A DNA stretch of 64,000 bases, from assembly GCA_963827335.1 (NCBI GenBank), contig CAWHAP010000015.1:682001-746000 (forward strand), in the 5' to 3' direction. Under the pieces are notes generated by a model, which searched no databases, was not told the origin of the DNA, and worked only from the letters and a program-made list of their open reading frames with translations. Each line of letters starts with the position of its first letter. The first letter of the stretch is position 1. The stretch comes from DASQMT01 sp963827335 (lineage in GTDB: Bacteria; Actinomycetota; Thermoleophilia; Solirubrobacterales; Solirubrobacteraceae). Position numbers and translations under genes: made by a program. Below, piece after piece: positions 1 through 12,584 of the stretch.

Positions 1-257
1 ACCTCCTCCTCCTCGGAGCGCCCGCCGCCCTCGCCCTCGGCGTCGCACGTCACGCGCATCATCCCGGTCGCCACCGTCTCGTCGCCGACGACCGCGAGGC
101 CGCAGATGACGTCGCCGGCCTCCCAGCCGATTCGCTCGATGTCGAACCAGTTCATGTGGACCTCGGTGGCGGTCCCGCCCCAGGGACAGCTCTTGTCGTG
201 CGCCTCCTTGGCGCGGCAGACCGCCTGCATGTTCTTCGCCGACGCGTCGATGCTCAC
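1..257 (-). CDS. Hypothetical protein, 3' end outside window
   Basis: An open reading frame on the minus strand begins at a GTG at 257 and runs off the left edge. The visible 85 residues contain two Cys (AVCRAKEAHDKSCPWGG), a Trp-rich middle (MNWFDIERIGWEAGD) and a run of Glu at the cut end. Codon use looks native, with mostly G/C third positions. No signal peptide or known family was recognised. The frame stays open upstream of this GTG, so the start is uncertain. It is divergent from the DUF4394 gene, with about 100 bases between them. Confidence 0.5.
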   Translation of the reverse strand, partial: MSIDASAKNMQAVCRAKEAHDKSCPWGGTATEVHMNWFDIERIGWEAGDVICGLAVVGDETVATGMMRVTCDAEGEGGGRSEEEE

Positions 258-356
258 CCGGCCAAGGCTACCCGGTGAACCGTTTCGGGCCCTTCCCGCG
301 AAGTGCCGTGTACCACCGGCGGGCACCGGGCCCGCCTGCATCGAGAGGAGCCAGAC

Positions 357-1220
357 ATGCAGCGCAAGCTGAGCGCGACGCTGTGCGCGAGCGTCCTGCT
401 GGCCGCGGGCGTCACCGCGGCCTCCGCGTCGTCCGGGCACGACCGGGATCACGACCTGCGCGGCGGCAAGCACGCCCTGCGCGGCGTCGCCGTCACCGCC
501 GACCAGAAGCTGCTCGCCTACCGGACCGACGCGCCGGAGTGGGCGCGGAGCGTCGGCAGGGTGCGCGGGCTCAGCGCCGACACGGCGCTGGTCGGCATCG
601 ACTACCGGCCGGCGACGGGTGACCTCTACGGCCTCGGCGACCGCGGCGGCGTCTACGTGATCGACGACCGGACGGCCCGCGCGACGCTGAAGTCGCGCCT
701 GAGCGTGCCGCTCCAGGGCACGAGCTTCGGCGTCGACTTCAACCCGACCGTCGACCGGCTGCGGATCGTGAGCGACACGGGCCAGAACCTGCGCGACAAC
801 GTCGACGCCGACGGGGACACGCTCGTCGACGGCACGCTCACGTACCCCGGCCCGCCGGCGGCGACCGCCACGGGCGTCGCAGGGGCCGCCTACACGAACA
901 ACGACGCCGATCCGAACACGGCGACGACGCTCTTCGACCTCGACACCGCGCTCGACCAGGTCGTGGTCCAGTCGCCGGCGAACGCCGGACTGCTCGCGCC
1001 CACCGGCAAGCTCGGCACGGACGCCGCCACGCCCGCCGGGTTCGACATCCACAGCACCGTCCGGGGCGGCACGACCGTCCGCGTGGAGGGCTTCGCGGCC
1101 TTCGCCGGCGGCGGCCGGACCGGCCTCTACGGCATCGACCTGATCACGGGCCGCGCCGAGGGCCTCGGCTGGTTCCCGCGCCGCCACGCCGTGACGGGCA
1201 TCGCCATCCCGACCGAGTGA
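357..1220 (+). CDS. Secreted DUF4394 domain protein
   Basis: The product has 287 residues. The start ATG at 357 follows a GAGAGGAG ribosome-binding site. An earlier ATG at 303 in the same frame would add 18 residues before a clear signal peptide and is unlikely. Residues 1-26 are a signal peptide ending near ASA. The rest matches the DUF4394 pattern: a YRTDAPEW opening, ALVGIDYRPATGDLYGLG, and repeated strands with VDFNPTVDRLRIVSDTGQN and AYTNNDADPNTATTLF. This is a propeller-like fold of unknown function. An ECF sigma/anti-sigma pair follows after 33 bases and may control it, which is an inference from position only. Confidence 0.85.
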   Translation: MQRKLSATLCASVLLAAGVTAASASSGHDRDHDLRGGKHALRGVAVTADQKLLAYRTDAPEWARSVGRVRGLSADTALVGIDYRPATGDLYGLGDRGGVYVIDDRTARATLKSRLSVPLQGTSFGVDFNPTVDRLRIVSDTGQNLRDNVDADGDTLVDGTLTYPGPPAATATGVAGAAYTNNDADPNTATTLFDLDTALDQVVVQSPANAGLLAPTGKLGTDAATPAGFDIHSTVRGGTTVRVEGFAAFAGGGRTGLYGIDLITGRAEGLGWFPRRHAVTGIAIPTE

Positions 1221-1253
1221 ACCGGATGCGGGCGGTCGCGCGAACGCATCCGT

Positions 1254-1808
1254 GTGCCGCCCGTGATCGCCCGCACCGACGACGCCGACGCGGCCCTGCT
1301 GCTGCGTCTGGCGTCGCCGGATCCGGGCGATGCGCTCGAGCGGCTCTACGACCGCTTCGCCACCCCGGTCTACCGCGTCGCGCTGCAGGCGCTGCGCGAC
1401 GCGCAGCTCGCCGAGGACGTCGTCCAGGACACGTTCGTGCGGCTCTGGCGCTCGTCCTCGCGCTTCGACCCTGCCCGCGGGCGGGCCGCGACGTGGGTCT
1501 TCTCGCTCGCGCGGCGGGCGGCCGTCGACGCGCACCGGCGCCGCCCGCCCGCGACGCCCGAGCTGCCCGAGGACCTCGCCGACGACGACCGCTACGAGGC
1601 GCTGCTCACGCGCGTGCACGTGCGCGCGGCGCTCGAGACGCTGAGCCCCGTGCACCGGGAGGTGCTCGAGCTGGCCTACGACGACGACCTGACCCAGGGC
1701 GCCATCGCGGCGCGGCTGGCCGTTCCGGAGGGCACGGTCAAGTCGCGCACCCACCACGCCATGCGCGCGCTGCGCGGGGCGCTCGCGGGGCTGGGGATCG
1801 ATGGCTGA
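1254..1808 (+). CDS. ECF RNA polymerase sigma factor
   Basis: The product has 184 residues and starts at GTG 1254. Region 2 is visible around residues 25-90 (LYDRFATPVYRVA, AEDVVQDTFVRLWR, RAATWVFSLARRAAVDAHRR). Region 4 lies around residues 125-175 (LSPVHREVLELAYDDDLTQG, then VPEGTVKSRTHHAMRALR). It overlaps the next gene by 8 bases, which fits a sigma/anti-sigma pair of the SigK/RskA kind. The downstream protein has an RskA-like C-terminal half, which supports that reading. Confidence 0.93.
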   Translation: MPPVIARTDDADAALLLRLASPDPGDALERLYDRFATPVYRVALQALRDAQLAEDVVQDTFVRLWRSSSRFDPARGRAATWVFSLARRAAVDAHRRRPPATPELPEDLADDDRYEALLTRVHVRAALETLSPVHREVLELAYDDDLTQGAIAARLAVPEGTVKSRTHHAMRALRGALAGLGIDG

Positions 1809-2385
1809 GCGGCAGCTGACCGACGCCGAGCTGGACGGCCTGCTGCGGGACATGGCACCCGCGGACGTGCCGCCGCCCCGGCTGCGCGCGCGCACGCTCG
1901 CCGCCGCGGGCGGCCGAGGGCTCCGCCCGGCGGCGCCGCGCCGGCGCCCGCGCCGGATCTGGGCGGCCGGGTTCGCCACGGCCGCGGCGGCCGCCGTCGC
2001 GGCGGCGGTGCTCGCCCTGCCGGGCGGCGAGCGGGGCGAGCTGGAGCTGCGCGCCGCGCTGCATCCGCCGGCCTCGGCGGGCACGACGGCGACCGCGGAG
2101 GTCCGGCTGCTCGGGACCGGTCGCGAGATCCACTTCCGGACGACGGCGCTGCCGATCCTCCCCAAGGGCGCGTTCTACGAGCTCTGGTTCGCCTCCCCGC
2201 GCGACCGCCCCGGCCGGCCGGACCGCATCTCCGCGGGCACGTTCCACCCCGACCCGCAGGGGCGATCCGACGTGCGCCTCATGGCCGCCGTGGACCCGGC
2301 GCGGTACCCCACGCTGATCGTGACCGCCGAGCCCGGCGACGGCGATCCGCGGCCGAGCGCCGACGAGGTGCTGCGGTCGGGCTGA
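1801..2385 (+). CDS. Anti-sigma factor, RskA-like
   Basis: The product has 194 residues. The N-terminal 50 residues are a short cytoplasmic segment (LTDAELDGLLRDMAP) expected to hold the sigma factor. They are followed by a basic stretch and one transmembrane helix at about residues 57-77 (alanine/valine-rich). The outer part, about residues 90-194, resembles the RskA C-terminal domain: TATAEVRLLGTGREIHF, GAFYELWFASP and TLIVTAEPGDGDPRPS. There is no zinc-binding HxxxCxxC motif in the N-terminal part, so it is not a classic ZAS protein. The ATG lies inside the end of the sigma gene, suggesting coupled translation. Confidence 0.9.
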   Translation: MAERQLTDAELDGLLRDMAPADVPPPRLRARTLAAAGGRGLRPAAPRRRPRRIWAAGFATAAAAAVAAAVLALPGGERGELELRAALHPPASAGTTATAEVRLLGTGREIHFRTTALPILPKGAFYELWFASPRDRPGRPDRISAGTFHPDPQGRSDVRLMAAVDPARYPTLIVTAEPGDGDPRPSADEVLRSG

Positions 2386-2399
2386 GTACCCTCACGCGC

Positions 2400-3053
2400 G
2401 TGCTCGCACCCGGCATCCTCGCGCGCGGCCCCTGGCGCACCGACCAGGTCGCGACGCGCTGGCGCGAGGAGGAGTTCGAGCCGGATCCGGCGCTCGCCGC
2501 CGAGGCCGACGCCGCGATCGCGGCGCTGCAGCACCGCGGCTCGCCGTCGCACGACGGCGTCGCGGCGCGGCTCGCCGCCTACGAGTCGGCGCCCGGCGGC
2601 CTGACGGTCGAGCTCCAGCCGGTGCGCTGGGCGGTGCGCCTGCTCCCCGGCGACGCGCTCGGCTCGCTGTCGGTGCTCTGCGCGGTGCGCGCCGCCGACG
2701 GGCGCTGGCTCGCGGGCCGCCGCGCCGACTGGGTCGCGACCTGGGCCGGGCGCTGGGCGCTCGGCGCGGGCGGGGCGGTCGAGGTGGGCGAGGACCCCGT
2801 CGAGGCCCTCGCCCGCGAGCTCGAGGAGGAATGGGCCGTGGTGCCCGAGCGGCTGACCGTCGAGGCGCTCGTCTGCCTGCCGAACCGGATGGTCATGCTG
2901 ATCGGCCAGGCCTGGCTGGCCGACGGCGCCGAGGTGTCGCGCGACGCCGAGCACGACGCGCACGCCTGGTGGCCCGCCGATCCCGGCGCCTGGCCGGAGG
3001 AGGCCGGCGGCACCCTGCGCCGGATGGCGCTGCTGCTCGGGGCGCCGGCGTGA
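2400..3053 (+). CDS. NUDIX hydrolase domain protein
   Basis: The product has 217 residues from GTG 2400. A complete Nudix box is present around residues 122-145: G-x5-E-x7-REL-x-EE, reading GAVEVGEDPVEALARELEEE in its core. The glutamates needed for metal binding are present. The family hydrolyses nucleoside diphosphates linked to other moieties; the substrate cannot be read from the sequence. The N-terminal 90 residues are extra and not recognised. The stop overlaps the start of the next gene, so the two are probably cotranscribed. Confidence 0.88.
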   Translation: MLAPGILARGPWRTDQVATRWREEEFEPDPALAAEADAAIAALQHRGSPSHDGVAARLAAYESAPGGLTVELQPVRWAVRLLPGDALGSLSVLCAVRAADGRWLAGRRADWVATWAGRWALGAGGAVEVGEDPVEALARELEEEWAVVPERLTVEALVCLPNRMVMLIGQAWLADGAEVSRDAEHDAHAWWPADPGAWPEEAGGTLRRMALLLGAPA

Positions 3054-3340
3054 CCTTCGGGCAGCTGAAGGTCCTGTCCTTCTGCCACTCGGCGATCTAC
3101 CTCACGCTGCTCGTGGTCTGGCTCGTCCCCGGCGCGAAGACCGGGGAGATGATCTTCGGCTGGGCGCACGGGCTCGGCTGGATCGCGATGTCCCTGCTCG
3201 CCATCGACGCCGTCCGGCGCCGCGTGATCCCGCTCTGGCTCGGCGTCACGGTGGCGATCATCGGCGGCATCGGGCCGTTCGCCGGCAGCATCGGCTTCGT
3301 GGTCGAGGAGCGACGAATGAAGACGCCGCAGACGCGGTAA
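3050..3340 (+). CDS. DUF3817 integral membrane protein
   Basis: The product has 96 residues from a GTG at 3050 that overlaps the NUDIX stop by 4 bases (GTGA). Three hydrophobic helices are visible at about residues 10-28 (LTLLVVWLVPG), 37-54 (GLGWIAMSLLAI) and 62-82 (LWLGVTVAIIGGIGPFAG), followed by a basic tail. The pattern, including FGWAHGLGW, is that of the DUF3817 family of small actinobacterial membrane proteins of unknown role. Confidence 0.85.
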   Translation: MTFGQLKVLSFCHSAIYLTLLVVWLVPGAKTGEMIFGWAHGLGWIAMSLLAIDAVRRRVIPLWLGVTVAIIGGIGPFAGSIGFVVEERRMKTPQTR

Positions 3341-3357
3341 CCTCTACCCCGGTTCAG

Positions 3358-7624
<4,267 letters not shown>

Positions 7625-7635
<11 letters not shown>

Positions 7636-8851
7636 TAACGTCGCCGAAGGCGAGTGCGAGGAACGAGCATCTCGCCTGGCAGGCGAAACCGTTTTCCCCA
7701 AGCGGGGCCTCCTGTTCCTCGCGGTCGCCTTCGTCGCGCTCGCCTGGGCCGCCCCGGCCGCGGCGACCGACTACCAGTTCGTGCGCCGCTGGGCGGTGGA
7801 TCGGCCGTTGAGCGTCGCCGTCGGCCCGCAGGGCACGGTGTACGTCGCGGGACGCGACGCGATCCACACGTTCTCGAGGAGCGGCGCCCCGTCGGCGACG
7901 TGGGACGACAGCGGCGGCGCCGAAGGGCTCGCGGTCGATGCGCAGGGCACGGTCTACGCCGCGGACTACGCGGGACGGCGGATCCGCACGTTCACCTCCG
8001 CCGGCACCCCGCTGGCGGAGTGGCCGATACCGGGTGCGCCCAACGACGTCGCGATCGGGCCGGACGGCAGCGTGTTCGTCGTCGACACGGCCAACGACGG
8101 CGTCGCGCGCTTCAGCCCGGACGGCCGGGTGCTCGGCGCATGGGGCCGCTCGGGCGCGGCGGACGGCGAGCTCGCGGTCCCGTGGGGCATCGCCGTGGAC
8201 GGCGCCGGCGTGGTGTACGTGAGCGAGCGCGACAACGACCGCGTGCAGCGGTTCAGCGCCGACGGAACGTTCCTGGGGGCGCTCACCCGGGCCGGGTCCG
8301 GGCCGGGCGCGACCCGCACGCCCGACGGCATCGCCATCGGGCCGCAGGGCAACGCCTACGTCGCCGACAGCGGCAACTTCCGGCTGCAGGAGCTGACCCC
8401 GGCCGGAACGTTCGCCGGCCAGGTCGGCGAACGGGGCTGGGGCGAAGGCGAGCTCGACGAGCCGCGCGACGTGGCGTTCGACGTGGCAGGCAACGTGTAC
8501 GTCGCCGATCACGGCACCCCGGCCGACGGGATCGTGAAGTACGCGCCCAGGCGCAACCGGCGAGCCAAGCAGATCCGCCTCACCAGGGCGCAGAGCGGCG
8601 GGCGCGTGACGCTGACCGCGCGCGTCGCGCCGTGCGGTGCCGCCCGCACCGCCAACGGCGAGCGCGTGATCTTCGAGCGCCGGAAGGCCGGGCGCTGGCG
8701 GCGGGTGGGCGCGGGTCGCGCGGCCGGGCCGCGCTGCGAGGCACGGGTGCGCATCACGCCACGCTCGACGAGGCGCTACCGCGCCCGGTCGCCGCGGTCG
8801 GCGAGCCTCGACGGGGCGCGCTCGACGGCGCTCCGCATCCGGGTCCGCTAG
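7625..8851 (+). CDS. Secreted NHL-repeat beta-propeller protein
   Basis: The longest frame gives 408 residues from GTG 7625, which overlaps the end of the dehydrogenase gene. A hydrophobic signal segment lies at about residues 28-48 (LLFLAVAFVALAWA), ending near AAAT. It is followed by about six NHL repeats (for example GLAVDAQGTVYAADYAGRRI, GIAVDGAGVVYVSERDNDRV and GIAIGPQGNAYVADSGNFRL). The last 100 residues are a beta-rich, Arg-rich domain with a Cys pair. NHL propellers usually bind ligands or proteins; the target is unknown. The first 25 codons coincide with a repeated two-hairpin element (7635-7689), so the true start may be further in, for example at a CTG close to the signal segment. 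Confidence 0.82.
7635..7689 (+). other. Two-hairpin element, copy A, directly after a stop codon
   Basis: This segment starts with GTAACGTCGCCGAAGGC and ends with GCCTGGCAGGCGAAAC. Both ends recur at 60331-60413 on the other strand with a different middle. Each conserved end can form a small hairpin: TCGCC-GAA-GGCGA and CGCCT-GGC-AGGCG. Here the TAA follows immediately after the TAG of the dehydrogenase gene; in copy B the TAA is itself the stop of the phosphoribosyltransferase gene. Both copies lie in the sense direction of the gene they follow, so a 3' untranslated RNA element or REP-like repeat is likely. Confidence 0.45.
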
Positions 8852-9738
8852 AGCGCGGCGCGCACGGCCGCCCCGGACGGGGCGAACTCCGGCGAGAGCC
8901 GGTCGAGCAGCACGAGCCAGCCGGGATGGACCGTCGCCGCGCGGCGGACCGCGTCGACGCCGCGGTCCAGGTCGCCGACCTGGGCGAGGGCGAGGCCGGC
9001 CCAGAACAGCAGCTCGTCGGACTGCGGCGCCAGCTCGGAGGCCTGCACGTAGAGCGCGGCCGCCTCGTCCGGGCGGCCCTCGGCCATCAGCTCGTCGCCG
9101 CGGCCGGCCAGCTCGTACGCGCGCTGCAGGCCCAGCAGGCGGCGCAGCTCGCCGACCGGGTCGGCGTGGTCCTCCACGCGCAGGTCGATCCGCGCCTGCC
9201 ACGGCTCACCCGCTGCGGGCGCGACGAGCAGGGCGGCGGACTGGCGGCCGCGGACGTCGCCGCCCTCGGCCTCGGCGCCCTCGAGCGCGGTCATCAGCCG
9301 CTCGGCAAGGTCGCCGTCCGAGCGCGCGAAGGCCGCCGACATGGCGTCCGGCACCGTCGCGCGGCCCATCATGTTCGCCTGGCAGACCCAGTGGTCGCCG
9401 ATCGCGTCGCCCGCCTCGGGGATGCAGTCCGGGCCGGTGTGCACGGCGACGCCGCCGCGCGCGTCGACGATCCCCACCTGGCGCGCGGCGGCGAGCGCGT
9501 CGGGCGCGAGCACTCCGGACAGCGCCGCGCGGGCGTCCTCGCCCCCGGCCAGCCGGTCGAGCGCGTGCGGGCCGTGAGCGGGCTCGACGACCGACTGCGT
9601 CGCGACCGCGCCGACGCCCGGCCGCGCCCACGTGCAGAGCGACCCGACGGAGAACCAGTGCGACTGGACGGCCGCGCCCAGCTCCCCCGTCTCCGGGTCG
9701 AGCGCGACGATCGAGTACGTGCCGTGCGGGCGGGGCAT
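8848..9738 (-). CDS. DUF1028 family protein (Ntn-hydrolase-like)
   Basis: The product has 296 residues when started at the ATG at 9738, which begins MPRPHGTYSIVALDPETGELG, the typical DUF1028 opening. The frame stays open for 34 more codons upstream, but these would run into the divergent gene. The first two thirds match the DUF1028 family (AVQSHWFSVGS, GVGAVATQS, CQANMM), related to N-terminal nucleophile hydrolases; activity is unproven. The C-terminal 100 residues look like a TPR-type helical extension (EAAALYVQASELAPQSDELL). It converges on the NHL gene with stop codons overlapping by a few bases. Confidence 0.88.
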   Translation of the reverse strand: MPRPHGTYSIVALDPETGELGAAVQSHWFSVGSLCTWARPGVGAVATQSVVEPAHGPHALDRLAGGEDARAALSGVLAPDALAAARQVGIVDARGGVAVHTGPDCIPEAGDAIGDHWVCQANMMGRATVPDAMSAAFARSDGDLAERLMTALEGAEAEGGDVRGRQSAALLVAPAAGEPWQARIDLRVEDHADPVGELRRLLGLQRAYELAGRGDELMAEGRPDEAAALYVQASELAPQSDELLFWAGLALAQVGDLDRGVDAVRRAATVHPGWLVLLDRLSPEFAPSGAAVRAAL

Positions 9739-9763
9739 GGGCGCGGCCGAGGATACTGGCGCC

Positions 9764-10042
9764 ATGGACACCTCCGACGGGACCCGCGCCGCGCGCGTGC
9801 TCGCGCGGGTGCGCAACACCCCGCCCGGCTTCGTGCGCACCTACGGCGACGTCTCGCCGGGCGCCCCGCGCTTCGCCGGGACGGTGCTCTACGCCGTCGG
9901 CGACGACGTCCCGTGGCACCGGATCGTGCGCGCGGACGGCTCGCTCGCGAAGGGTGAGCGGCAGCGGCGGCTGCTCGAGGCCGAGGGGATCCCGTTCCGC
10001 GGCGACCGCGTCGACATGCGCGCGGCGCGGTTGCCGGACTGA
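9764..10042 (+). CDS. Alkyltransferase-like protein (MGMT DNA-binding family)
   Basis: The product has 92 residues from ATG 9764. It matches the DNA-binding domain of O6-methylguanine-DNA methyltransferases (GFVRTYGDVSPGAPRFAG, then VPWHRIVRADG, RRLLEAEGIPF). The active-site Cys of the PCHRV motif is replaced by Trp (PWHRIV), as in alkyltransferase-like proteins such as Atl1. These bind alkylated guanine without removing the alkyl group and hand the lesion to nucleotide excision repair. It is divergent from the DUF1028 gene with only about 25 bases between the two starts. Confidence 0.88.
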   Translation: MDTSDGTRAARVLARVRNTPPGFVRTYGDVSPGAPRFAGTVLYAVGDDVPWHRIVRADGSLAKGERQRRLLEAEGIPFRGDRVDMRAARLPD

Positions 10043-10052
10043 GGGCTCCGCG

Positions 10053-10560
10053 GCGGCTGGTGGCGGGGTCGGCGAACGGCGGTCGTCGAGGGGGGTCGAT
10101 CCGGTTCGGGGGTTGCGGGCTCGGCGGGCATCGAGGGAGGTCGGTCCCGTTCGCGGTGGCGGGGCCGGCGAACGGCGGGCATCGAGGGAGATCGGACCGG
10201 TTCGCCGTGGCGGGGCCGGCGAACGGCGGGCATCGAGGGAGATCGGTCCCGTTCGCGGTGGCGGGGCCGGCGAACGGCGGGCATCGAGGGGAGGTCGGTC
10301 CCGTTCGCCGTGGCGGGGCCGGCGAACGGCGGGCATCGAGGGAGATCGGACCGGTTCGCCGTGGCGGGGCCGGCGAACGGCGGGCATCGAGGGAGATCGG
10401 TCCGGTTCGCCGTGGCGGGGCCGGCGAACGGCGGGCATCGAGGGAGATCGGACCGGTTCGCCGTGGCGGGGCCGGCGAACGGCGGGCATCGAGGGAGATC
10501 GGACCGGTTCGCCGTGGCGGGGCCGGCGAACGGCGGGCATCGAGGGGGAGGGTCCGGTCG
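10053..10560 (+). repeat. 51-bp tandem repeat array (left arm of mirrored array)
   Basis: Eight nearly identical units begin at 10170, 10221, 10272, 10324, 10375, 10426, 10477 and 10528, preceded by two degraded units from about 10053. The spacing is 51 bases except one step of 52. Each unit contains GAACGGCGGGCATCGAGGG and a short inverted repeat GTTCGCC / GGCGAAC around an 11-base loop. Several frames remain open only because 51 is divisible by three; the single 52-base step breaks every such frame, so coding is unlikely. Alternating variants (GGTCCCGTTCGCG and GGACCGGTTCGCC) are present. Confidence 0.9.
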
Positions 10561-10574
10561 GGGATGGCGCTGGC

Positions 10575-10795
10575 GCCCAACGTCGTAACCCGCGCCGTCG
10601 GGGCGGCCAGTACGACGTTGAGGGCGTATAGGGCCCCCAACGTCGTACAGGCTCGGCGCGGCGGGCGGGTTACGACGTTGGTCGCCCCGAACGTCACATT
10701 CCCCTGACGTGATCGGGGTGATGTGACGTTGGGGGCCTATATGACCCACAACGTCACATCGACGGGTGCGGCAGACGCGGATGTGACGTTGAGGG
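10575..10795. repeat. Alternating inverted ACGT-core motifs (centre of mirrored array)
   Basis: A 10-11 base motif occurs eight times with alternating orientation about every 20-33 bases: CAACGTCGTA near 10578 and 10638, its complement TACGACGTTG near 10611 and 10670, then a second version CAACGTCACAT near 10689 and 10747 and its complement ATGTGACGTTG near 10722 and 10780. Each neighbouring pair forms a palindrome around a 10-20 base spacer. The segment sits between two arrays of the same repeat family that point in opposite directions. Confidence 0.85.
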
Positions 10796-10820
10796 GACCG
10801 CCTCCCCCACCGGGCCTCCC

Positions 10821-11320
10821 CTCGATGCCCGCCGTTCGCAGAGCCCGCCGCCAACGCGACACGGCAGGCGCGGACATGACCGCCGAGGGACCGCGTCCCC
10901 GACCGGACCCACGCCCTCGATGCCCGCCGTTCGCAGAGCCCGCCACCAACGCGACACGGCAGGCGCGGATATGACCGCCGAGGGACCGCGTCGCCGACCG
11001 GACCCACCCCCTCGATGCCCGCCGTTCGCCGAGCCGCTCCAACGCGACACGGGAGACGCAGTTGTGACGCCGAGGGGACCACCTCCCCGACCGGACCTCC
11101 CCTCGATGCCGCCGTTCGCAGAGCCCGCCACCAACGCGACACGGAAGACGCAGATGTGACGCCGAGGGACCGCCTCCCCGACCGGACCCACCCCCTCGAT
11201 GCCCGCCGTTCGCCAACCCCGCCACCAACGCAACACGGCAGACCCGGATACAACGCCGAGGGGATCGCCCCCCGACCGGACCCACCCCCCTCAATGCCGG
11301 TGTTGACGTCCGCCGGAGCC
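10821..11320 (-). repeat. About 95-bp repeat array (right arm of mirrored array)
   Basis: Units start with CTCGATGCCCGCCGTTCGC at about 10821, 10916, 11011, 11102 (one base shorter) and 11205, with a decayed copy near 11290. The spacings are 95, 95, 91, 103 and 85. Read on the minus strand, each unit contains the core of the left array (GCGAACGGCGGGCATCGAGG), followed by GGTCCGGTCGGGG and ending in a degraded form of the central CAACGTCACAT motif. The left units are therefore shortened, inverted relatives of these. No gene is seen between 10043 and 11336. Confidence 0.85.
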
Positions 11321-11336
11321 CTCGCGAACGCCGACC

Positions 11337-11993
11337 TCAGCAATTGGCGCGCCGGTCCTCGCGCACCGGGCCGGGGTCGCCGGCCACGGCCGCCGCCGCG
11401 ACGCGGCGGAGGTGCGCCGTCGCACCCCCGGCCGCGGCCGCGTAGCGGGACGACGCGGGATCGGCGAGCACGGCCGCGGCCGCAGCAGCGGCCGGCGCGT
11501 CGCCCGCGGCGTGCGCGCGCAGCCAGGCGTCCTCCCAGCGGCAGCGCGCGAACCACTCGACCTCCGCGCCGAGCCCGCTGCGCTGCGTCAGCACGCGCTC
11601 GCCGGCCGGCCAGCGGGCGAGCAGCGGTCCCCACGAGGCGCCGGCGGGCAGCCGGAACTCGGTCGTCAGGTCGCGCACGACGGCGACGATCCCCGGCGAC
11701 GAGGTGTCGAGGTACTCCTCGCCGGCGATCGACTCGGTGTCGCCGGCGCCCGGGAAGAAACCGGTGTGGATCCCGGCCGCCTCCATCGCCGCCGCCCCGC
11801 TCGGGACGGCGACCAGCAGCGCCAGGACGGCCAGGAACGCCGCGCGGCGGCGGCGGGCGCGGCGCGGTCGCGGGGCGGGCGCCGCGGCGCGCAGCTCGGC
11901 GACGGCGGCGGAGACGACGGCGTCGGGCAGGGCCGGCGCGGCGGGCAGCGGATCGGCTGCGACCAGGCGCGCGGTGAGCTCGTCGGACGTCAT
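11337..11993 (-). CDS. Putative anti-sigma / membrane-associated protein
   Basis: The product has 218 residues from ATG 11993. A basic stretch (RPRRARRRRAAF) precedes one hydrophobic helix at about residues 50-70 (LAVLALLVAVPSG). The outer part contains GIHTGFFPGAGDTESIAGEE, which resembles proteins encoded next to ECF sigma factors in related genomes. Its ATG overlaps the stop of the upstream sigma-like frame by ATGA, so it is likely the partner of that sigma factor. No catalytic motif is seen. Confidence 0.7.
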   Translation of the reverse strand: MTSDELTARLVAADPLPAAPALPDAVVSAAVAELRAAAPAPRPRRARRRRAAFLAVLALLVAVPSGAAAMEAAGIHTGFFPGAGDTESIAGEEYLDTSSPGIVAVVRDLTTEFRLPAGASWGPLLARWPAGERVLTQRSGLGAEVEWFARCRWEDAWLRAHAAGDAPAAAAAAAVLADPASSRYAAAAGGATAHLRRVAAAAVAGDPGPVREDRRANC

Positions 11994-12516
11994 CGGAGGG
12001 CTCCTTCGGGGCGCGAGGGGACGGCGGCGGGCGTGTCGAGCGCAGCCCGCAGGCGCGCGCGGGCGCGGTGGACGCGGACGCGGGCGGTGACCGGCAGCAG
12101 GCCGAGCACCGCACCCGCCTCGGCGGGGGTCAGCCCCTCCCAGGCGATCAGCGCGAGCAGGCTGCGGTCGCGCTCGGGCAGGGCGGCCAGCGCGGCGTGC
12201 AGGGCGGGGTCCGGCGCGGCGGCACGGGGTCGGGCAGCGTCCGGACGTGCTCGCGCAGCGCCTCGCCGAGGCGGCCGCGCCGGCGCTCGCCGCGGCGCTG
12301 GTTGGCGAGCGTGCGGCGCGCCACCCCGTAGAGCCACAGCCGCGCCTCCTCGCCCGGCGGGACGTCGCCGATGCGCCGCCAGGCGACGAGGAAGACGTCC
12401 GAGACGAGGTCGGCGGCGTCCTCGGGTGCGACGTCGCGGCGCAGCGCATAGGCGAGCAGCGCCGGCGCGTGGTCCGCGTAGAGGCGGCGCAGCCGCTCGT
12501 CAGCTTCGAGATCCAT
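11990..12516 (-). pseudogene. ECF sigma factor interrupted by a frameshift
   Basis: The ATG at 12516 starts a frame with sigma region 2 (LRRLYADHAPALLAYALRRD, AADLVSDVFLVAWRRI, ARLWLYGVARRTLANQRRGE). That frame loses homology after DPVP near 12220. Region 4 continues in another frame (LHAALAALPERDRSLLALI, EGLTPAEAGAVLGLLPVTA) to a stop at 11990. The second frame ends in an ATGA overlap with the next gene, so the two halves clearly form one gene. One base gained or lost near 12210-12235 would restore it. This could be real inactivation or a sequence error. Confidence 0.82.
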
Positions 12517-12584
12517 GCCCTTCCATGTCCGGCGCGTGCGAGAGCGTTGCGCCGACCGTAGCGGGCTGATCTAGCATCCCGCCG

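Noticed and set aside
9206..10697. Long repeat-encoded open frames on both strands with 17-residue repeats
   Set aside because: The repeat length is divisible by three, so frames stay open in several phases. One 52-base step shifts the phase, and there is no start with a ribosome-binding site.
10170..11300. CRISPR array
   Set aside because: Whole units are repeated with no unique spacers, unit lengths vary between the two arms, and no cas gene is present.
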